Source: Lachnospiraceae bacterium UBA935
GTDB taxonomy: Bacteria > Bacillota > Clostridia > Lachnospirales > Lachnospiraceae
Assembly: GCA_002293525.1 (NCBI GenBank)
Contig: DBDJ01000013.1
Coordinates: 6,493 to 70,492 of the forward strand
Direction of reading: 5' to 3'
DNA: 64,000 nt
Shown piece after piece: positions 1 to 8,373 of the stretch (position 1 is its first letter; each line of letters opens with the position of its first letter). The notes under the pieces were generated by a model. The model ran no database searches. It saw nothing but the letters and a program-made list of their open reading frames with translations, and was not told where the DNA came from. Both the position numbers and the translations under genes were made by a program.

Positions 1-189
1 GGCTATGATGCAGATAATGTCGTTTTCGAATTAGTCAGGGCTAGGGCTGGCTATATGCCGGATATCTATCGCTCAAGTGAACCAATCACCTATGAAAACC
101 GGGATACGCAGCTGTGGGCCGTGCGGTGCATGGCGATAAATACCAAGGTGTATTATAGCATTCAGCCCTATTATGGAGAATCCCCTTAA
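1..189 (+). CDS. 3' end of an unidentified protein gene
   Basis: An open frame enters from the left edge and ends at a TAA at 187-189, so only the last 62 codons are visible and no start can be given. The peptide is rich in Tyr, Asn and Arg and ends in YYSIQPYYGESP. I recognise no family. It runs on the opposite strand to the next gene and converges with it across a short hairpin. It could be the tail of a toxin or surface protein, but nothing visible decides this. Confidence 0.5.
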   Translation, partial: GYDADNVVFELVRARAGYMPDIYRSSEPITYENRDTQLWAVRCMAINTKVYYSIQPYYGESP

Positions 190-197
190 GTTTTAAC

Positions 198-219
198 AGC
201 CGAAATAATAATGGCGGCT
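198..219. terminator. Weak hairpin between convergent genes
   Basis: AGCCG (198-202) and CGGCT (215-219) form a 5-bp stem around an AT-rich loop, between the stop of the left plus-strand gene and the stop of the aldo/keto reductase. The flanks are moderately A/T rich but no clear T run follows on either strand, so this is at most a weak bidirectional terminator. Confidence 0.35.
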
Positions 220-221
220 GA

Positions 222-1358
222 TTAGTTCAGCTTTGTCACAAAGTCAGCCATCGCTTCCGATATCCTGATCTGCTGTGGGCACACGGCTTCGCAGCTCTTG
301 CAGGCAGCACATGCTCCGGGACGCTTCCCCTCCGGCAGTGCCGCGACCGCCATCGGCGCGATGAAGCCGGATACTGTGGAGCAATGCTCGTTATACAGAC
401 CGATCAGCATAGGAATATCCAGCCCTTGCGGGCAATGGTCGGCACAGTAGCGACAGGCGGTACATGGCAGTGCCGTCCTTTTCATTATCCTATCGGCGAT
501 GCCTTGCAAGGCGTCCATTTCTGCCTTATTGAGCGGTTTTCTTTCTTTATAAGACGTGATGTTTTCCCTTATTTGCTCATAACTGGAAGCGCCGGACAGG
601 GACAGGGTAACGCCGGGGAGGGACTGCTGGAAACGCAGCGCCCAGGCGGGAACCGTTTCATCCGGACGCAGCGCCTTGAGTATCGCGGCATCTTCGTCGG
701 GCAAAGCCGCAAGCTGCCCGCCGCGCATCGGTTCCATCACCCACACGGGAAGATGATATTCGTCCAGCAATTCGATCTTGTCTTTTGCCTTCTGGAACGT
801 CCAATCCAAGTAATTCAGCTGAATCTGGCCGAACTCCAGCTTTTCACCATAGGCATCAAGAAACCGCTTCATCACATCATAGCTTCCGTGGGCAGAAAAG
901 CCCAAGTGCTTAATCCTACCTGCCTCATGCTGTTTTACCAGATATTCATATGTACCGTATGTCTCTTCATCCATGTATGACTCAATGTTCATTTCACAGA
1001 CATTGTGAAACAGGTAAAAATCAAAGTATTCTACCCCGCAGCGTTTCAGCTGTTCTTCAAAGATAGGCTCGGCCTTGCCAAAATTAGCAAGATCATAGCC
1101 GGGAAACTTATTCGCAAGATACCATGTGTCCCGCGGATGCTTTGCCAGCGCACGGCCGATGACGACCTCCGACTGCCCGCTGTGATAACCCCACGCCGTG
1201 TCAAAATAGTTGACGCCTTGCGCAATGGCATAATCTACCATTTTTCCCACTTCGGCCTCGTCAATAGGGGCATCCCATTCACCTCCAACCGTCGGCAGGC
1301 GCATGGTCCCCAGACCCAGCGCCGATAGTTTTATATCACCAAAGTCGTTATAGATCAT
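222..1358 (-). CDS. Aldo/keto reductase with C-terminal 4Fe-4S ferredoxin-like domain
   Basis: A 378-residue cytosolic oxidoreductase. The first 280 residues form an NAD(P)H-dependent aldo/keto reductase barrel: ALGLGTMRLP near the N terminus, NYFDTAWGYH carrying the conserved Asp and catalytic Tyr, a Lys in ANKFPG, and FYLFHNV carrying the His. Residues of about 300-360 hold two cysteine clusters, CTACRYCADHCP and CAACKSCEAVCP, typical of the Clostridia subfamily with an electron-transfer tail. The physiological substrate cannot be read from sequence. The ATG at 1358 has an excellent AGGAGGAG ribosome site. The gene appears monocistronic, with its own promoter at 1427-1454, and converges on the gene at the left edge. 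Confidence 0.92.
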   Translation of the reverse strand: MIYNDFGDIKLSALGLGTMRLPTVGGEWDAPIDEAEVGKMVDYAIAQGVNYFDTAWGYHSGQSEVVIGRALAKHPRDTWYLANKFPGYDLANFGKAEPIFEEQLKRCGVEYFDFYLFHNVCEMNIESYMDEETYGTYEYLVKQHEAGRIKHLGFSAHGSYDVMKRFLDAYGEKLEFGQIQLNYLDWTFQKAKDKIELLDEYHLPVWVMEPMRGGQLAALPDEDAAILKALRPDETVPAWALRFQQSLPGVTLSLSGASSYEQIRENITSYKERKPLNKAEMDALQGIADRIMKRTALPCTACRYCADHCPQGLDIPMLIGLYNEHCSTVSGFIAPMAVAALPEGKRPGACAACKSCEAVCPQQIRISEAMADFVTKLN

Positions 1359-1426
1359 TTCCCGCTCCTCCTTTTATGTTGTTACTTGCTTCTTTTTGTT
1401 GTATGCAAGTGCTTAAGCTTTTAATT

Positions 1427-1454
1427 ATTATACCATAGGTGATTGTAATTGCAA
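1427..1454 (-). promoter_or_regulatory. Promoter of the aldo/keto reductase, overlapped by a palindrome
   Basis: Read on the minus strand, TTGCAA (1449-1454) and TATAAT (1427-1432) are separated by 16 bp and lie about 70 bp upstream of the reductase start. A perfect 14-bp palindrome, GTAATTGCAATTAC, spans 1445-1458 and covers the -35 element, so a repressor bound there would block the promoter. No regulator gene adjoins it. Confidence 0.55.
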
Positions 1455-1460
1455 TTACCA

Positions 1461-2573
1461 TTAATCTTTAATTTCAAAAGAATTTATTAAACCGGCTGCT
1501 TCTGATGATTCTTCATCATCTCCTACTAAGATTTCGTAGATTATGTCGTCTACCCGAGTGCAATATAAGTCGCAATATTGTATTATTTCATTACCGTCTA
1601 CGTCAATTGTAGCAGTACCTTGTAATTTTGTAAATTCATGGCCGGCAATAACTATGTCTTCCACAGATGGATTCATTTCAGCGTTTAATGTCTCTTGAAA
1701 ATCCTGTTTTAATACTTCAATATATTGATCCCTTGTAATAGAAGGATCCAATAACTGTCCAGCCGATATGATAACATAGGATATTGAGGTAGTAGAAGCG
1801 CAAAACATTTCAACCTCTTCATCAGTCAATACATCCGTATTTTCCACACCGAGGGCGGCTGAGTCCTCTTCGGCTGCTGTATTATCTTCGGCAGCTCTGG
1901 CCTCTACATCCTCACTATATGCCTCCAGTTCCTCTTCTGTCAGCAGTCTAAATCCATCCGGCGCGGTAAAACGTATTCCCATCCAGTCATTTTCATAAGT
2001 ATTATTGTCGATCATATTTCCCTTGATATAAGCTCCCCTTTGTGCCTCGTTCATCAGCGGCGCCCTCATATCGCCGGTGTTCTGATATTCGTAGGTACCG
2101 TTACGAAGGGTAAACGTAGTATACAGAGCCAAGGTCTTGCCGTCGGCGGTAAGGGATCCGTACTCAGCATATTCATAATTCGCTTCCGGAAAATAAAAGC
2201 CGGCACCATCCGGGGTAATGATCGACACCCACATAAGACTGCTGTCCTTAACATATTTATCCGCAAATTCCTTTAGCTGGCCGACAGAAATGGTCAGTTT
2301 GTCTGACGGTATCTCTATGTAGCCACGCTGGCCGGATACCGCGCCGTTTTCATCTGTTACATCCTGCTGTTTAAAGTCGGCATCCATCAGCGGATTGGCG
2401 GCCGCCGTCTGCTGCTGCCGCACTTCCCCATAGACTATATAGCCAACAATTCCCACACTTATTATTAAGAAAGCTATTAATATACTGCTCCATACAGCAA
2501 ACCCTGTTCTCATAAGATAAAACTTGCCGTTGCCACGACATTCCTTTCCAAAACTTTGCCCATAACCGACCAT
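1461..2573 (-). CDS. Membrane-anchored protein of unknown function
   Basis: A 370-residue protein with one hydrophobic segment at about residues 26-47 (SSILIAFLIISVGIVGYIVY) and an acidic extracytoplasmic remainder, including a Glu/Asp/Ala-rich stretch near residues 225-250. The block starting NDWMGIRFTAPDGF and the C-terminal beta pattern are reminiscent of PsbP/DcrB-like secreted domains, but I would not name the family. The start is uncertain: ATG 2573 and ATG 2513 (giving MRTGFAVW) are both possible and neither has a good ribosome site. A strong promoter at 2622-2650 shows it is transcribed separately from the ABC operon upstream. Confidence 0.7.
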   Translation of the reverse strand: MVGYGQSFGKECRGNGKFYLMRTGFAVWSSILIAFLIISVGIVGYIVYGEVRQQQTAAANPLMDADFKQQDVTDENGAVSGQRGYIEIPSDKLTISVGQLKEFADKYVKDSSLMWVSIITPDGAGFYFPEANYEYAEYGSLTADGKTLALYTTFTLRNGTYEYQNTGDMRAPLMNEAQRGAYIKGNMIDNNTYENDWMGIRFTAPDGFRLLTEEELEAYSEDVEARAAEDNTAAEEDSAALGVENTDVLTDEEVEMFCASTTSISYVIISAGQLLDPSITRDQYIEVLKQDFQETLNAEMNPSVEDIVIAGHEFTKLQGTATIDVDGNEIIQYCDLYCTRVDDIIYEILVGDDEESSEAAGLINSFEIKD

Positions 2574-2621
2574 CGACGGGCTGTTTTAATTCGTCCGCCA
2601 GACACGGCAACTTACTTTCTA

Positions 2622-2650
2622 ATTGTAGCACATGAGATTATGGCTCGCAA
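2622..2650 (-). promoter_or_regulatory. Sigma-A-type promoter of the 1461-2573 gene
   Basis: On the minus strand TTGCGA (2645-2650) and TACAAT (2622-2627) are 17 bp apart. The site lies just after the stop of the ABC ATPase gene and about 50 bp before the first start codon of the membrane-anchored protein. Confidence 0.6.
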
Positions 2651-2699
2651 TGTTTTGATGTCGGGACGCAGACCAAAAAGTTATACCATCTGATTTTCG

Positions 2700-3458
2700 C
2701 TATATCCCTACAGCGGCCATCTGCGCCAGTACTTTTTCTGTACGCGACTCTATCTTATCGCCGCTAAATTTTTGGAGTTTTAATTCCGACACGATGTCAC
2801 CGTCTTTTGTGAAGAGGACTCTGTCAGCCCGGGCGGCAACCTTAGAGTCATGAGTTACGAGCAGAATCGCGGTGCCTTCTTGGTTGATGTCAACCAGCAT
2901 CTCCATGATTTCCTCTGATGATTTCGAGTTGAGGGCGCCGGTGGGTTCGTCGGCAAAGAGGATCTCCGGCTCGTTCATGAGGGCGCGGCATATGCCGGCC
3001 CGCTGGAGCTGACCGCCTGATACCTCGGTGATATCCCGTTTTTCAAGTCCGGCTATTCCGGTCTTCTTCATAAGTTTTTTAGCTCTTTGCGTCAATTGAG
3101 CGAAGTCCTTCTTACCGTCTTGTGCAGCAGGGAGAATGATATTGTCCAGAATATCTAGATTTTTTAGCATCGTCGGCTGCTGAAAGATGAAGCCCATCTT
3201 TTTGCGGCGAACATCCGCAAGCTCATTTTCTTTGAGCTGCGAAAGCTCGGTATCACCAAAGCGCACCGATCCGCCCGTGATATCGTCCATGCCGGAAAGC
3301 ACAAACAGCAGCGTGGACTTGCCGGAACCGGACGGCCCCATCACAGCGACAAACTCGCCCTTTTCAACTTCAGCATTTACTCCGTTTAATACTTTCGTCT
3401 GCTCACTGCCGTGACCGAAGATTTTTACGATATTTTTACCTGTAATTATCTTATTCAT
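2700..3458 (-). CDS. ABC transporter ATP-binding protein (MacB/LolD-like)
   Basis: A 252-residue cytoplasmic ATPase that energises the permease encoded just upstream. Walker A GPSGSGKST is at residues 41-49, the Q-loop glutamine near 93, the signature VSGGQ at 146-150, Walker B ILFADEP at 166-172, and the switch His in LLVTHD. The LFADEPTGALNSKS context is typical of the MacB/LolD/BceA-type class that works with FtsX-fold permeases. The ATG at 3458 uses an AAGGAGG that lies within the last codons of the permease, whose stop is 4 bp away, so the two are coupled. It is the last gene of the regulator-kinase-permease-ATPase operon. Confidence 0.93.
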   Translation of the reverse strand: MNKIITGKNIVKIFGHGSEQTKVLNGVNAEVEKGEFVAVMGPSGSGKSTLLFVLSGMDDITGGSVRFGDTELSQLKENELADVRRKKMGFIFQQPTMLKNLDILDNIILPAAQDGKKDFAQLTQRAKKLMKKTGIAGLEKRDITEVSGGQLQRAGICRALMNEPEILFADEPTGALNSKSSEEIMEMLVDINQEGTAILLVTHDSKVAARADRVLFTKDGDIVSELKLQKFSGDKIESRTEKVLAQMAAVGI

Positions 3459-3462
3459 TATG

Positions 3463-5790
3463 TTAAGCCTCCTTAATATGGTTAAAAATTTTCACCCGCT
3501 GGATGTCTGCCAGACCCGGTAATGTGGCGATAAAGACACATAAGGCCAAGAGCAGCGGAGAGAACACATAAGCGAAAAGTGGGTTTATCTCAAAGGGAAA
3601 TGTGGATGCGCCGAAGGATGACATCAGGGCTATCCCCGCATACTCGCCAAGCGTATTTGCCAGAACCGTGCCGATCACAACGCCCAAAACAAAGACTATG
3701 GCGGAACGCAACATATATTGCCGGCCGATGCTCCTTGTGGTAAAGCCCATAGATTTCAAGACCGCGATGGGATATCTGTCCTTCGCTATCAGCATTTTGA
3801 GGAACAATATCGTGACCAGCACAGTGAGCAGCGCGGCAATCACAATAGCAGCAAGGGACGCCTGACCGATTGCGGACGCGACATTCTCGAACATCTGGGC
3901 AGCCGTTTCATTGACTCCGATGACACGGGCAGCGGGAAATTTGGCTTGGTAATCCGTTACCTTTATCGCGGTCATAGCAGGATTGTCCAAAGCTACCCAT
4001 ACCGAGCTGCTTAAGATATCTACGCCGTGTGCCTGAAAAATGGCTTTGGCGGTCTTTCCGGCATTGGTGATGTCCGTGTATATGCCACATACTGTCAATT
4101 GCTTTTCTGCGCCGTCAACCATCAAGACAATCTCGTCACCGACAGATTTGCCAAAATCATCGGCGTATAGATTGGAAATTGCGATTTCATCCACAGTTTT
4201 CGGCCCCGCGCCGTGTGTGTAGGTAACGGGGAACACACCATGGTCGCCCAGCGTCACCTGCATCCGTTCGATCGCGCCGTCTACCGGAGGCATCTCAAAC
4301 AGCTGCGTAGTCAGCCATGCATATTTCAACACGCTTTCATCCTGAGAAACCTGCTTCGCAATCTCAGCTGAGAGGCCTAACACATCTTGCGTCTGCGCGT
4401 TTGTGACGGTAAAGAAGAAATCTGACCTACCGATGCCCATGTTAGTAAAAAAGTCGGGGGAAGATATGGTATTCTTGATATTCTGCGGTACCATCATTAT
4501 AAATGAGGAAATGACAATCACCAAAAACATAATAATATACAGTTTTTTTCGGGTCAGCACATCCTTAATCGCTAGAAAAGCATTAGTAGATAAAATCCGG
4601 CCGTTCATGCTAAGACCTCTCGCTGCTCTGGTTTTCTCCTGCGGAGCACCGCGGCGAACCGCCTGCGCTGCAGAGATTTTGCGGAATCGTTGTAATACTC
4701 CGGAGACATATAGCATGACAATCAGGAAAATTACCGCTGCGCCCACAAACCCGGCCAATACTCCGAAAACCTCACGGCCGCTTACCCCAAGATAAAGCCG
4801 GATATTTGCCATAAAAGGTTCCTGTGCCGCAAGCGAGAGCAGAAATCCCAGCACGGAGGCAACAGCGGCAATCGCGCCGTATTTCACCGTATATAACCGT
4901 TTGATATCCGACACCCGCAGCCCGACCGCTTTCAGTACACCGATTTCACGGTAATCCTCCTCTATTTTGGCCAGCAGTGTGAAACGTATGCATAGGAAAG
5001 CAACGATGACGACGAGGGTGCTGATTAGCCCTAGCACGGCAATCATCATTCCGTCTTCAATTCCATTCATCAACCTGACCAGCAAAACGGTGATGGCTAA
5101 CGGTCCGTTGGCGGGCATATCCGCCGCGATATAGCCCGATTCAAAGGTGGTGGAGGCCGCTGGGTCGAACAGGCGGAACTCGATCAGATACTCCATGATC
5201 CCCCGATCCCGCAGCAGCTCAAAATCATTTTCGCTCACAAGAAAGCGTTTGGAGCTTGCCATGGCCGGATTCATCATACTGTCCCGCAAAAATCCCGCGA
5301 CGGTCAGCCTGACACCGTGAACCGCAACCTCATCGCCGACCTTTGCGCTCCCCGTTTTCATATAATAGAGGGGGATCCAGACTTCACCGTCCTGCGGCAC
5401 AATAACGTTACCCGCCAAGTCCAGAAGAAAATCAAACTCCCTGCTCTGTGTCGAAAAGCCGTTATCCTGTGTGCTCCATGACAGGTTTTCGTTCCCAATG
5501 ACAATCTGCGCGCCCTCTATATTCAGATACTCCAGCACCTGCCAGCTCTCGACATTGGCATTATCTTCGGCAAACTCCGATATCTGCGCCATATCAATGC
5601 TGCCTGCGTGCATCCGTGTGAAATGCGCCGTCCTTGCGGTGAGCATCATATTGTCAATCGCACCGAAAAGGTTGACGGCCAAGATAGCGGCCAGTGAAAC
5701 TAGCATGGCCGAAACGAGGATAAAGACAGTGATGGCCGCGGTGATCAGTTTAGTTTTCCGGATATCGTTTTTAATCAATCTGCTGTACAT
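3463..5790 (-). CDS. ABC transporter permease, duplicated FtsX domains
   Basis: A 775-residue membrane protein. It has an N-terminal transmembrane helix, a large extracytoplasmic domain (about residues 50-235), three helices with the FtsX hallmark EIGVLKAVGLRVSDIKRLY near residue 290, a second anchor near residue 410, another extracytoplasmic domain, and a final three-helix FtsX unit with PIAVLKSMGFTTRSIGRQYM. This double arrangement fits permeases that move peptides or lipoproteins or sense antibiotics rather than import nutrients. It pairs with the ATPase at 2700-3458. Because a two-component system heads the operon, a cell-envelope stress or antimicrobial peptide role is the reasonable inference; the substrate is not visible. 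Confidence 0.9.
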   Translation of the reverse strand: MYSRLIKNDIRKTKLITAAITVFILVSAMLVSLAAILAVNLFGAIDNMMLTARTAHFTRMHAGSIDMAQISEFAEDNANVESWQVLEYLNIEGAQIVIGNENLSWSTQDNGFSTQSREFDFLLDLAGNVIVPQDGEVWIPLYYMKTGSAKVGDEVAVHGVRLTVAGFLRDSMMNPAMASSKRFLVSENDFELLRDRGIMEYLIEFRLFDPAASTTFESGYIAADMPANGPLAITVLLVRLMNGIEDGMMIAVLGLISTLVVIVAFLCIRFTLLAKIEEDYREIGVLKAVGLRVSDIKRLYTVKYGAIAAVASVLGFLLSLAAQEPFMANIRLYLGVSGREVFGVLAGFVGAAVIFLIVMLYVSGVLQRFRKISAAQAVRRGAPQEKTRAARGLSMNGRILSTNAFLAIKDVLTRKKLYIIMFLVIVISSFIMMVPQNIKNTISSPDFFTNMGIGRSDFFFTVTNAQTQDVLGLSAEIAKQVSQDESVLKYAWLTTQLFEMPPVDGAIERMQVTLGDHGVFPVTYTHGAGPKTVDEIAISNLYADDFGKSVGDEIVLMVDGAEKQLTVCGIYTDITNAGKTAKAIFQAHGVDILSSSVWVALDNPAMTAIKVTDYQAKFPAARVIGVNETAAQMFENVASAIGQASLAAIVIAALLTVLVTILFLKMLIAKDRYPIAVLKSMGFTTRSIGRQYMLRSAIVFVLGVVIGTVLANTLGEYAGIALMSSFGASTFPFEINPLFAYVFSPLLLALCVFIATLPGLADIQRVKIFNHIKEA

Positions 5791-5826
5791 GTATGTTAAT
5801 TCCTCTCTTGTATTTCGTTTGCATTT

Positions 5827-6804
5827 TTATTCTTCTCTGGCTTTTGGTAGCTTAACGACAAACATTTTTGTGTATGGTGCAGCGGCATCTGAGAGAAAAA
5901 CTACGCCGCCATGCCGCTCCGCCGCTTTTTTGACAATGGCAAGCCCAAGCCCGGTTCCATGCCCGCTGCTTCTGGAATCGCTGCCGGAGACAAACGGCTC
6001 AAATATATTCATCGTTTCCGGGACAGGGGTGCCGCTATCCGCAATCTGTATTAAAATATGTTCCGGTTTTTCTGCCAAGGCAACCGACAATAGCGTGCCC
6101 GCCGGATTATGGTGTATCGCGTTTGTCAGAAGATTGCCGATGGCGCGGTCCAGTTCCAGAGAATCAGCCTTACAGAACACAGGTGAATCCGGCAGCTTAA
6201 GATCTAACTCTATTTGTCTATTTTCCATTTCGCCAAACAGGGAGGCGCAGGCCGCGCGGAGCAATTCGGCCACATCCACAAGCTCGAGAGCCGGCTGATA
6301 CTGTGCTGCACCCAGTTTGGAATATGAGAGCAGTTGCTCTGTCAATTGGTTCATCTGCCGGGATTTTTCTCTGATGGTCAAGAGATATTCCCGCTGTTTA
6401 TCCCTATCCTCCACGATTCCGTCCGCGAGTGCTCCCGCGTAACCTGAAATCGTTGTCAAAGGTGTTTTCAGGTCATGGGCGATATTGGAAAAAAGCTGCA
6501 GGCGCTGCTCCTCATTTTCCCGAATCTGTTCCTGTAATCTGCGGTGTACGCTACGGGCGAACAATACCACTCCTGCGCAGTATACGATAAGCTCTGCCAG
6601 TCCCCATAGGATAACCAAAACGATTTCAGCCGGTGCCATACGGGAAGCTATATCGGGAACGCTGTCATATATAAGAATCTGCTCAATATCGGGTAAAAAC
6701 ATGCGGAATATTTCTTCCAATATTGAAATGACAAGCTCTGTCCCCAGAGAATAGGCAATGAACCGGAGCACAATGAATGTTAGCAAGCCGTCTTTCCGCT
6801 TCAT
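5827..6804 (-). CDS. Sensor histidine kinase
   Basis: A 325-residue membrane kinase. Two transmembrane helices (about residues 9-28 and 61-83) flank a short extracytoplasmic loop. HisKA follows with SNIAHDLKTPL (His near residue 110), then HATPase with the N box LLTNAIHHNP, G1 IADSGTP and G2 GHGTGLGLAIVKK. The start is placed at ATG 6804 because it overlaps the regulator stop as ATGA and has a GGAGGA site, although the frame is open further upstream. The small sensor loop resembles kinases that sense through a partner ABC permease, which is the next gene. Confidence 0.92.
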   Translation of the reverse strand: MKRKDGLLTFIVLRFIAYSLGTELVISILEEIFRMFLPDIEQILIYDSVPDIASRMAPAEIVLVILWGLAELIVYCAGVVLFARSVHRRLQEQIRENEEQRLQLFSNIAHDLKTPLTTISGYAGALADGIVEDRDKQREYLLTIREKSRQMNQLTEQLLSYSKLGAAQYQPALELVDVAELLRAACASLFGEMENRQIELDLKLPDSPVFCKADSLELDRAIGNLLTNAIHHNPAGTLLSVALAEKPEHILIQIADSGTPVPETMNIFEPFVSGSDSRSSGHGTGLGLAIVKKAAERHGGVVFLSDAAAPYTKMFVVKLPKAREE

Positions 6805-7481
6805 TTCTGTTCCTCCAGCCGGTAACCCAGACCACGCACCGTCTTGATTGAAGCTCCGCAATCACTGGGCAGTTTACCACGCAGTTTGCTGATTGCAACC
6901 ATTACGGTATTATCGTCCACAATAGAATCTTCCTGCCACGCGGCTTCATAAATCTGCTGCTTGGTGAACACGCGGCCGGGGTTTTGCATAAACAGCTTCA
7001 TCAGGTTAAATTCCGTAGCGGTGACCGGTATGCTTTCGCTACTGCTATACAAGGTACAGGCAGATAGATCTAAGTTCAGCATACCTACATTGAGCAGAAC
7101 CGATCCGGAATCCGTGGAATTGGCACGGCGAAGTCTTGCCCTGATTCGCGCCACGACCTCCAACGGATCAAAAGGTTTGGTCACATAGTCGTCCGCGCCA
7201 AGGTCAAGTCCTAGGATCTTCTCATGATTCTGGATTTTCGCGCTCACGACGATGATGGGAAGATTACCGCGTTCCCGTAGCGCCTTGATAAGCTGATAGC
7301 CGTCTAATTCCGGCATCATAATGTCAATGACCGCCAAATCAATTTGTGCGGAATCAACCAGCTTAATAGCCGCTGACCCGTTTTCGGCTTGTAACACAGT
7401 ATAGCCGTCCTTTTCGATATACAGCCGTAAAAGTTCGCGGATTTCCTTTTCATCATCCACGATTAATATAGTTTGACTCAT
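6801..7481 (-). CDS. OmpR/PhoB-family response regulator
   Basis: A 226-residue transcription factor. The receiver domain has the acidic pair in LIVDDEKEIR, the phosphoacceptor Asp53 in AVIDIMMPE, Thr/Ser in IVVSAK and the conserved Lys. A winged-helix DNA-binding domain fills residues of about 130-225 (TATEFNLMKLFMQNPGRVF, then VMVAISKLRGKL and TVRGLGYRL). It heads the operon with its kinase, permease and ATPase. The start has a GGGAGGA ribosome site. Three tandem 11-bp CTTA boxes upstream (7559-7591) are a natural binding site for this regulator class, suggesting autoregulation. Confidence 0.94.
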   Translation of the reverse strand: MSQTILIVDDEKEIRELLRLYIEKDGYTVLQAENGSAAIKLVDSAQIDLAVIDIMMPELDGYQLIKALRERGNLPIIVVSAKIQNHEKILGLDLGADDYVTKPFDPLEVVARIRARLRRANSTDSGSVLLNVGMLNLDLSACTLYSSSESIPVTATEFNLMKLFMQNPGRVFTKQQIYEAAWQEDSIVDDNTVMVAISKLRGKLPSDCGASIKTVRGLGYRLEEQK

Positions 7482-7558
7482 GATTTATCCTCCCGCTCCT
7501 TTATCCTTGGCTGTAAGATAATCATAACAGCCTAACCTTTCAGTTGATCCAACCGAAG

Positions 7559-7591
7559 CTTAATATTTCCTTAACAATAACTTAGCGTTAG
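7559..7591 (-). promoter_or_regulatory. Three tandem 11-bp boxes, likely response regulator binding site
   Basis: CTTAATATTTC, CTTAACAATAA and CTTAGCGTTAG follow each other without gaps, about 80-110 bp upstream of the response regulator start. Eleven-base-pair direct repeats with a TTAAG/CTAAG core on the transcribed strand are the usual geometry for OmpR/PhoB-type dimers. A TTGACA-like hexamer lies just upstream (7604-7609, minus strand), but its matching -10 is not clear. Confidence 0.5.
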
Positions 7592-7609
7592 CATAAAAAT
7601 TAGTGTCAA

Positions 7610-7925
7610 AGCTTTTTAATTTTACATGCAATATTGAATTATATCAAGACTAAATATTCATGGCGACATTTTCATGTAATGTGATTTGTGTTGTAGAAAC
7701 AAAGATATATTTTGCGGTTTCTAAAAATATTTCTGAGACGCATAAATACAAAAGTCGCTCCATCTTTTAAAGAAAGTATAACCTTTGAACTATCATTATG
7801 CATAATATTGCCATGTGAATATAAAATACCATGCTTCTGCCTAGGACATGCTTTCGCTATTCAAGTCGGAAATTTATACCGCTATTTGCTGCTCCTATAT
7901 CGCTGTTCAGTAACCAACCACTTAA
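7610..7925. other. AT-rich gene-free stretch
   Basis: About 315 bp between the response regulator promoter and the hairpin after the 74-residue gene. Frames here are short, lack ribosome sites and read as low-quality protein. I see no RNA gene. It is probably decayed sequence belonging to the remnant-rich zone that runs to 10.2 kb. Confidence 0.4.
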
Positions 7926-7957
7926 CCATCTTGACTGACATAGATCAGTTAAGATGG
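7926..7957 (-). terminator. Hairpin after the immunity-like gene
   Basis: CCATCTTGACTGA (7926-7938) and TCAGTTAAGATGG (7945-7957) form a 13-bp stem with one G-T pair and a 6-nt loop, 4 bp past the stop of the 7962-8186 gene. No strong T run follows on the minus strand, so termination is likely but not certain. Confidence 0.5.
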
Positions 7958-7961
7958 GGCA

Positions 7962-8186
7962 TTATACATTTCTTAATAATGCTTGAAGTAAATAATCACA
8001 AGCTTCACTTTCTGTCTTAAAAATCTTTAAGCTAGATTTTACTCCCCTCTCACTGTAATAAACTTCCCACAACCCCTGATTAGAGTTGAGACAAAAGGCT
8101 TCATTCGGCAATCCACCATTTAGATTATACGTATTTTTTGGTATCTTTTTCCTCTCTAACTCTTTTTCTAAAATTTCTTTCTTCAT
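7962..8186 (-). CDS. Small immunity-like hypothetical protein
   Basis: A 74-residue soluble protein starting MKKEILEKELERKKIP and containing GLPNEAFCL, LWEVYYSERGVKSS and a C-terminal TESEACDYLLQALL. The pattern of an aromatic VYYSERG strand followed by an amphipathic helix recalls small immunity proteins of polymorphic toxin systems. This is pattern recognition only. Its ATG overlaps the stop of an upstream fragment as TAATG, the coupling expected for a toxin-immunity pair whose toxin half is lost. It is followed by a good hairpin. Confidence 0.6.
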   Translation of the reverse strand: MKKEILEKELERKKIPKNTYNLNGGLPNEAFCLNSNQGLWEVYYSERGVKSSLKIFKTESEACDYLLQALLRNV

Positions 8187-8290
8187 TATGTCTCTATCAT
8201 CCCTATAATTTCGGCATCTAATAAGTCGGTTATTGATTGCTCAAATTCATATAAAATCTGCTTAAGCTGTGTATTCTTTCTCAGCCCTCA
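8186..8290 (-). pseudogene. Tail of a lost upstream gene, possibly the partner toxin
   Basis: On the minus strand about 34 codons (ending LLDAEIIGMIET) run into a TAA at 8186-8188 that overlaps the start of the 74-residue gene by one base. An in-frame stop lies just before them and no start codon is available, so only a tail remains. The family is unknown. The close coupling suggests these genes were once cotranscribed. Confidence 0.3.
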
Positions 8291-8373
8291 CTATGTTCAA
8301 ATTTTACCATATTACAAGTTTTACCGCTATGTTTCTTTTGCTTTTTGGGTAATGATAGGGTTATTGCTTGAAT

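Noticed and set aside
384..980. 198-codon plus-strand frame inside the aldo/keto reductase
   Set aside because: It is antisense to a clear enzyme gene, has no ribosome site and no recognisable domain.
2371..2631. 86-codon minus-strand frame overlapping the membrane-anchored protein start
   Set aside because: It overlaps most of the N-terminal coding region in another frame, and its composition (many Cys, Trp) is poor. It could only matter if a frameshift exists near the start.
7712..8020. 102-codon plus-strand frame
   Set aside because: No ribosome site, no family, and it overlaps the better-supported minus-strand gene and its terminator hairpin.
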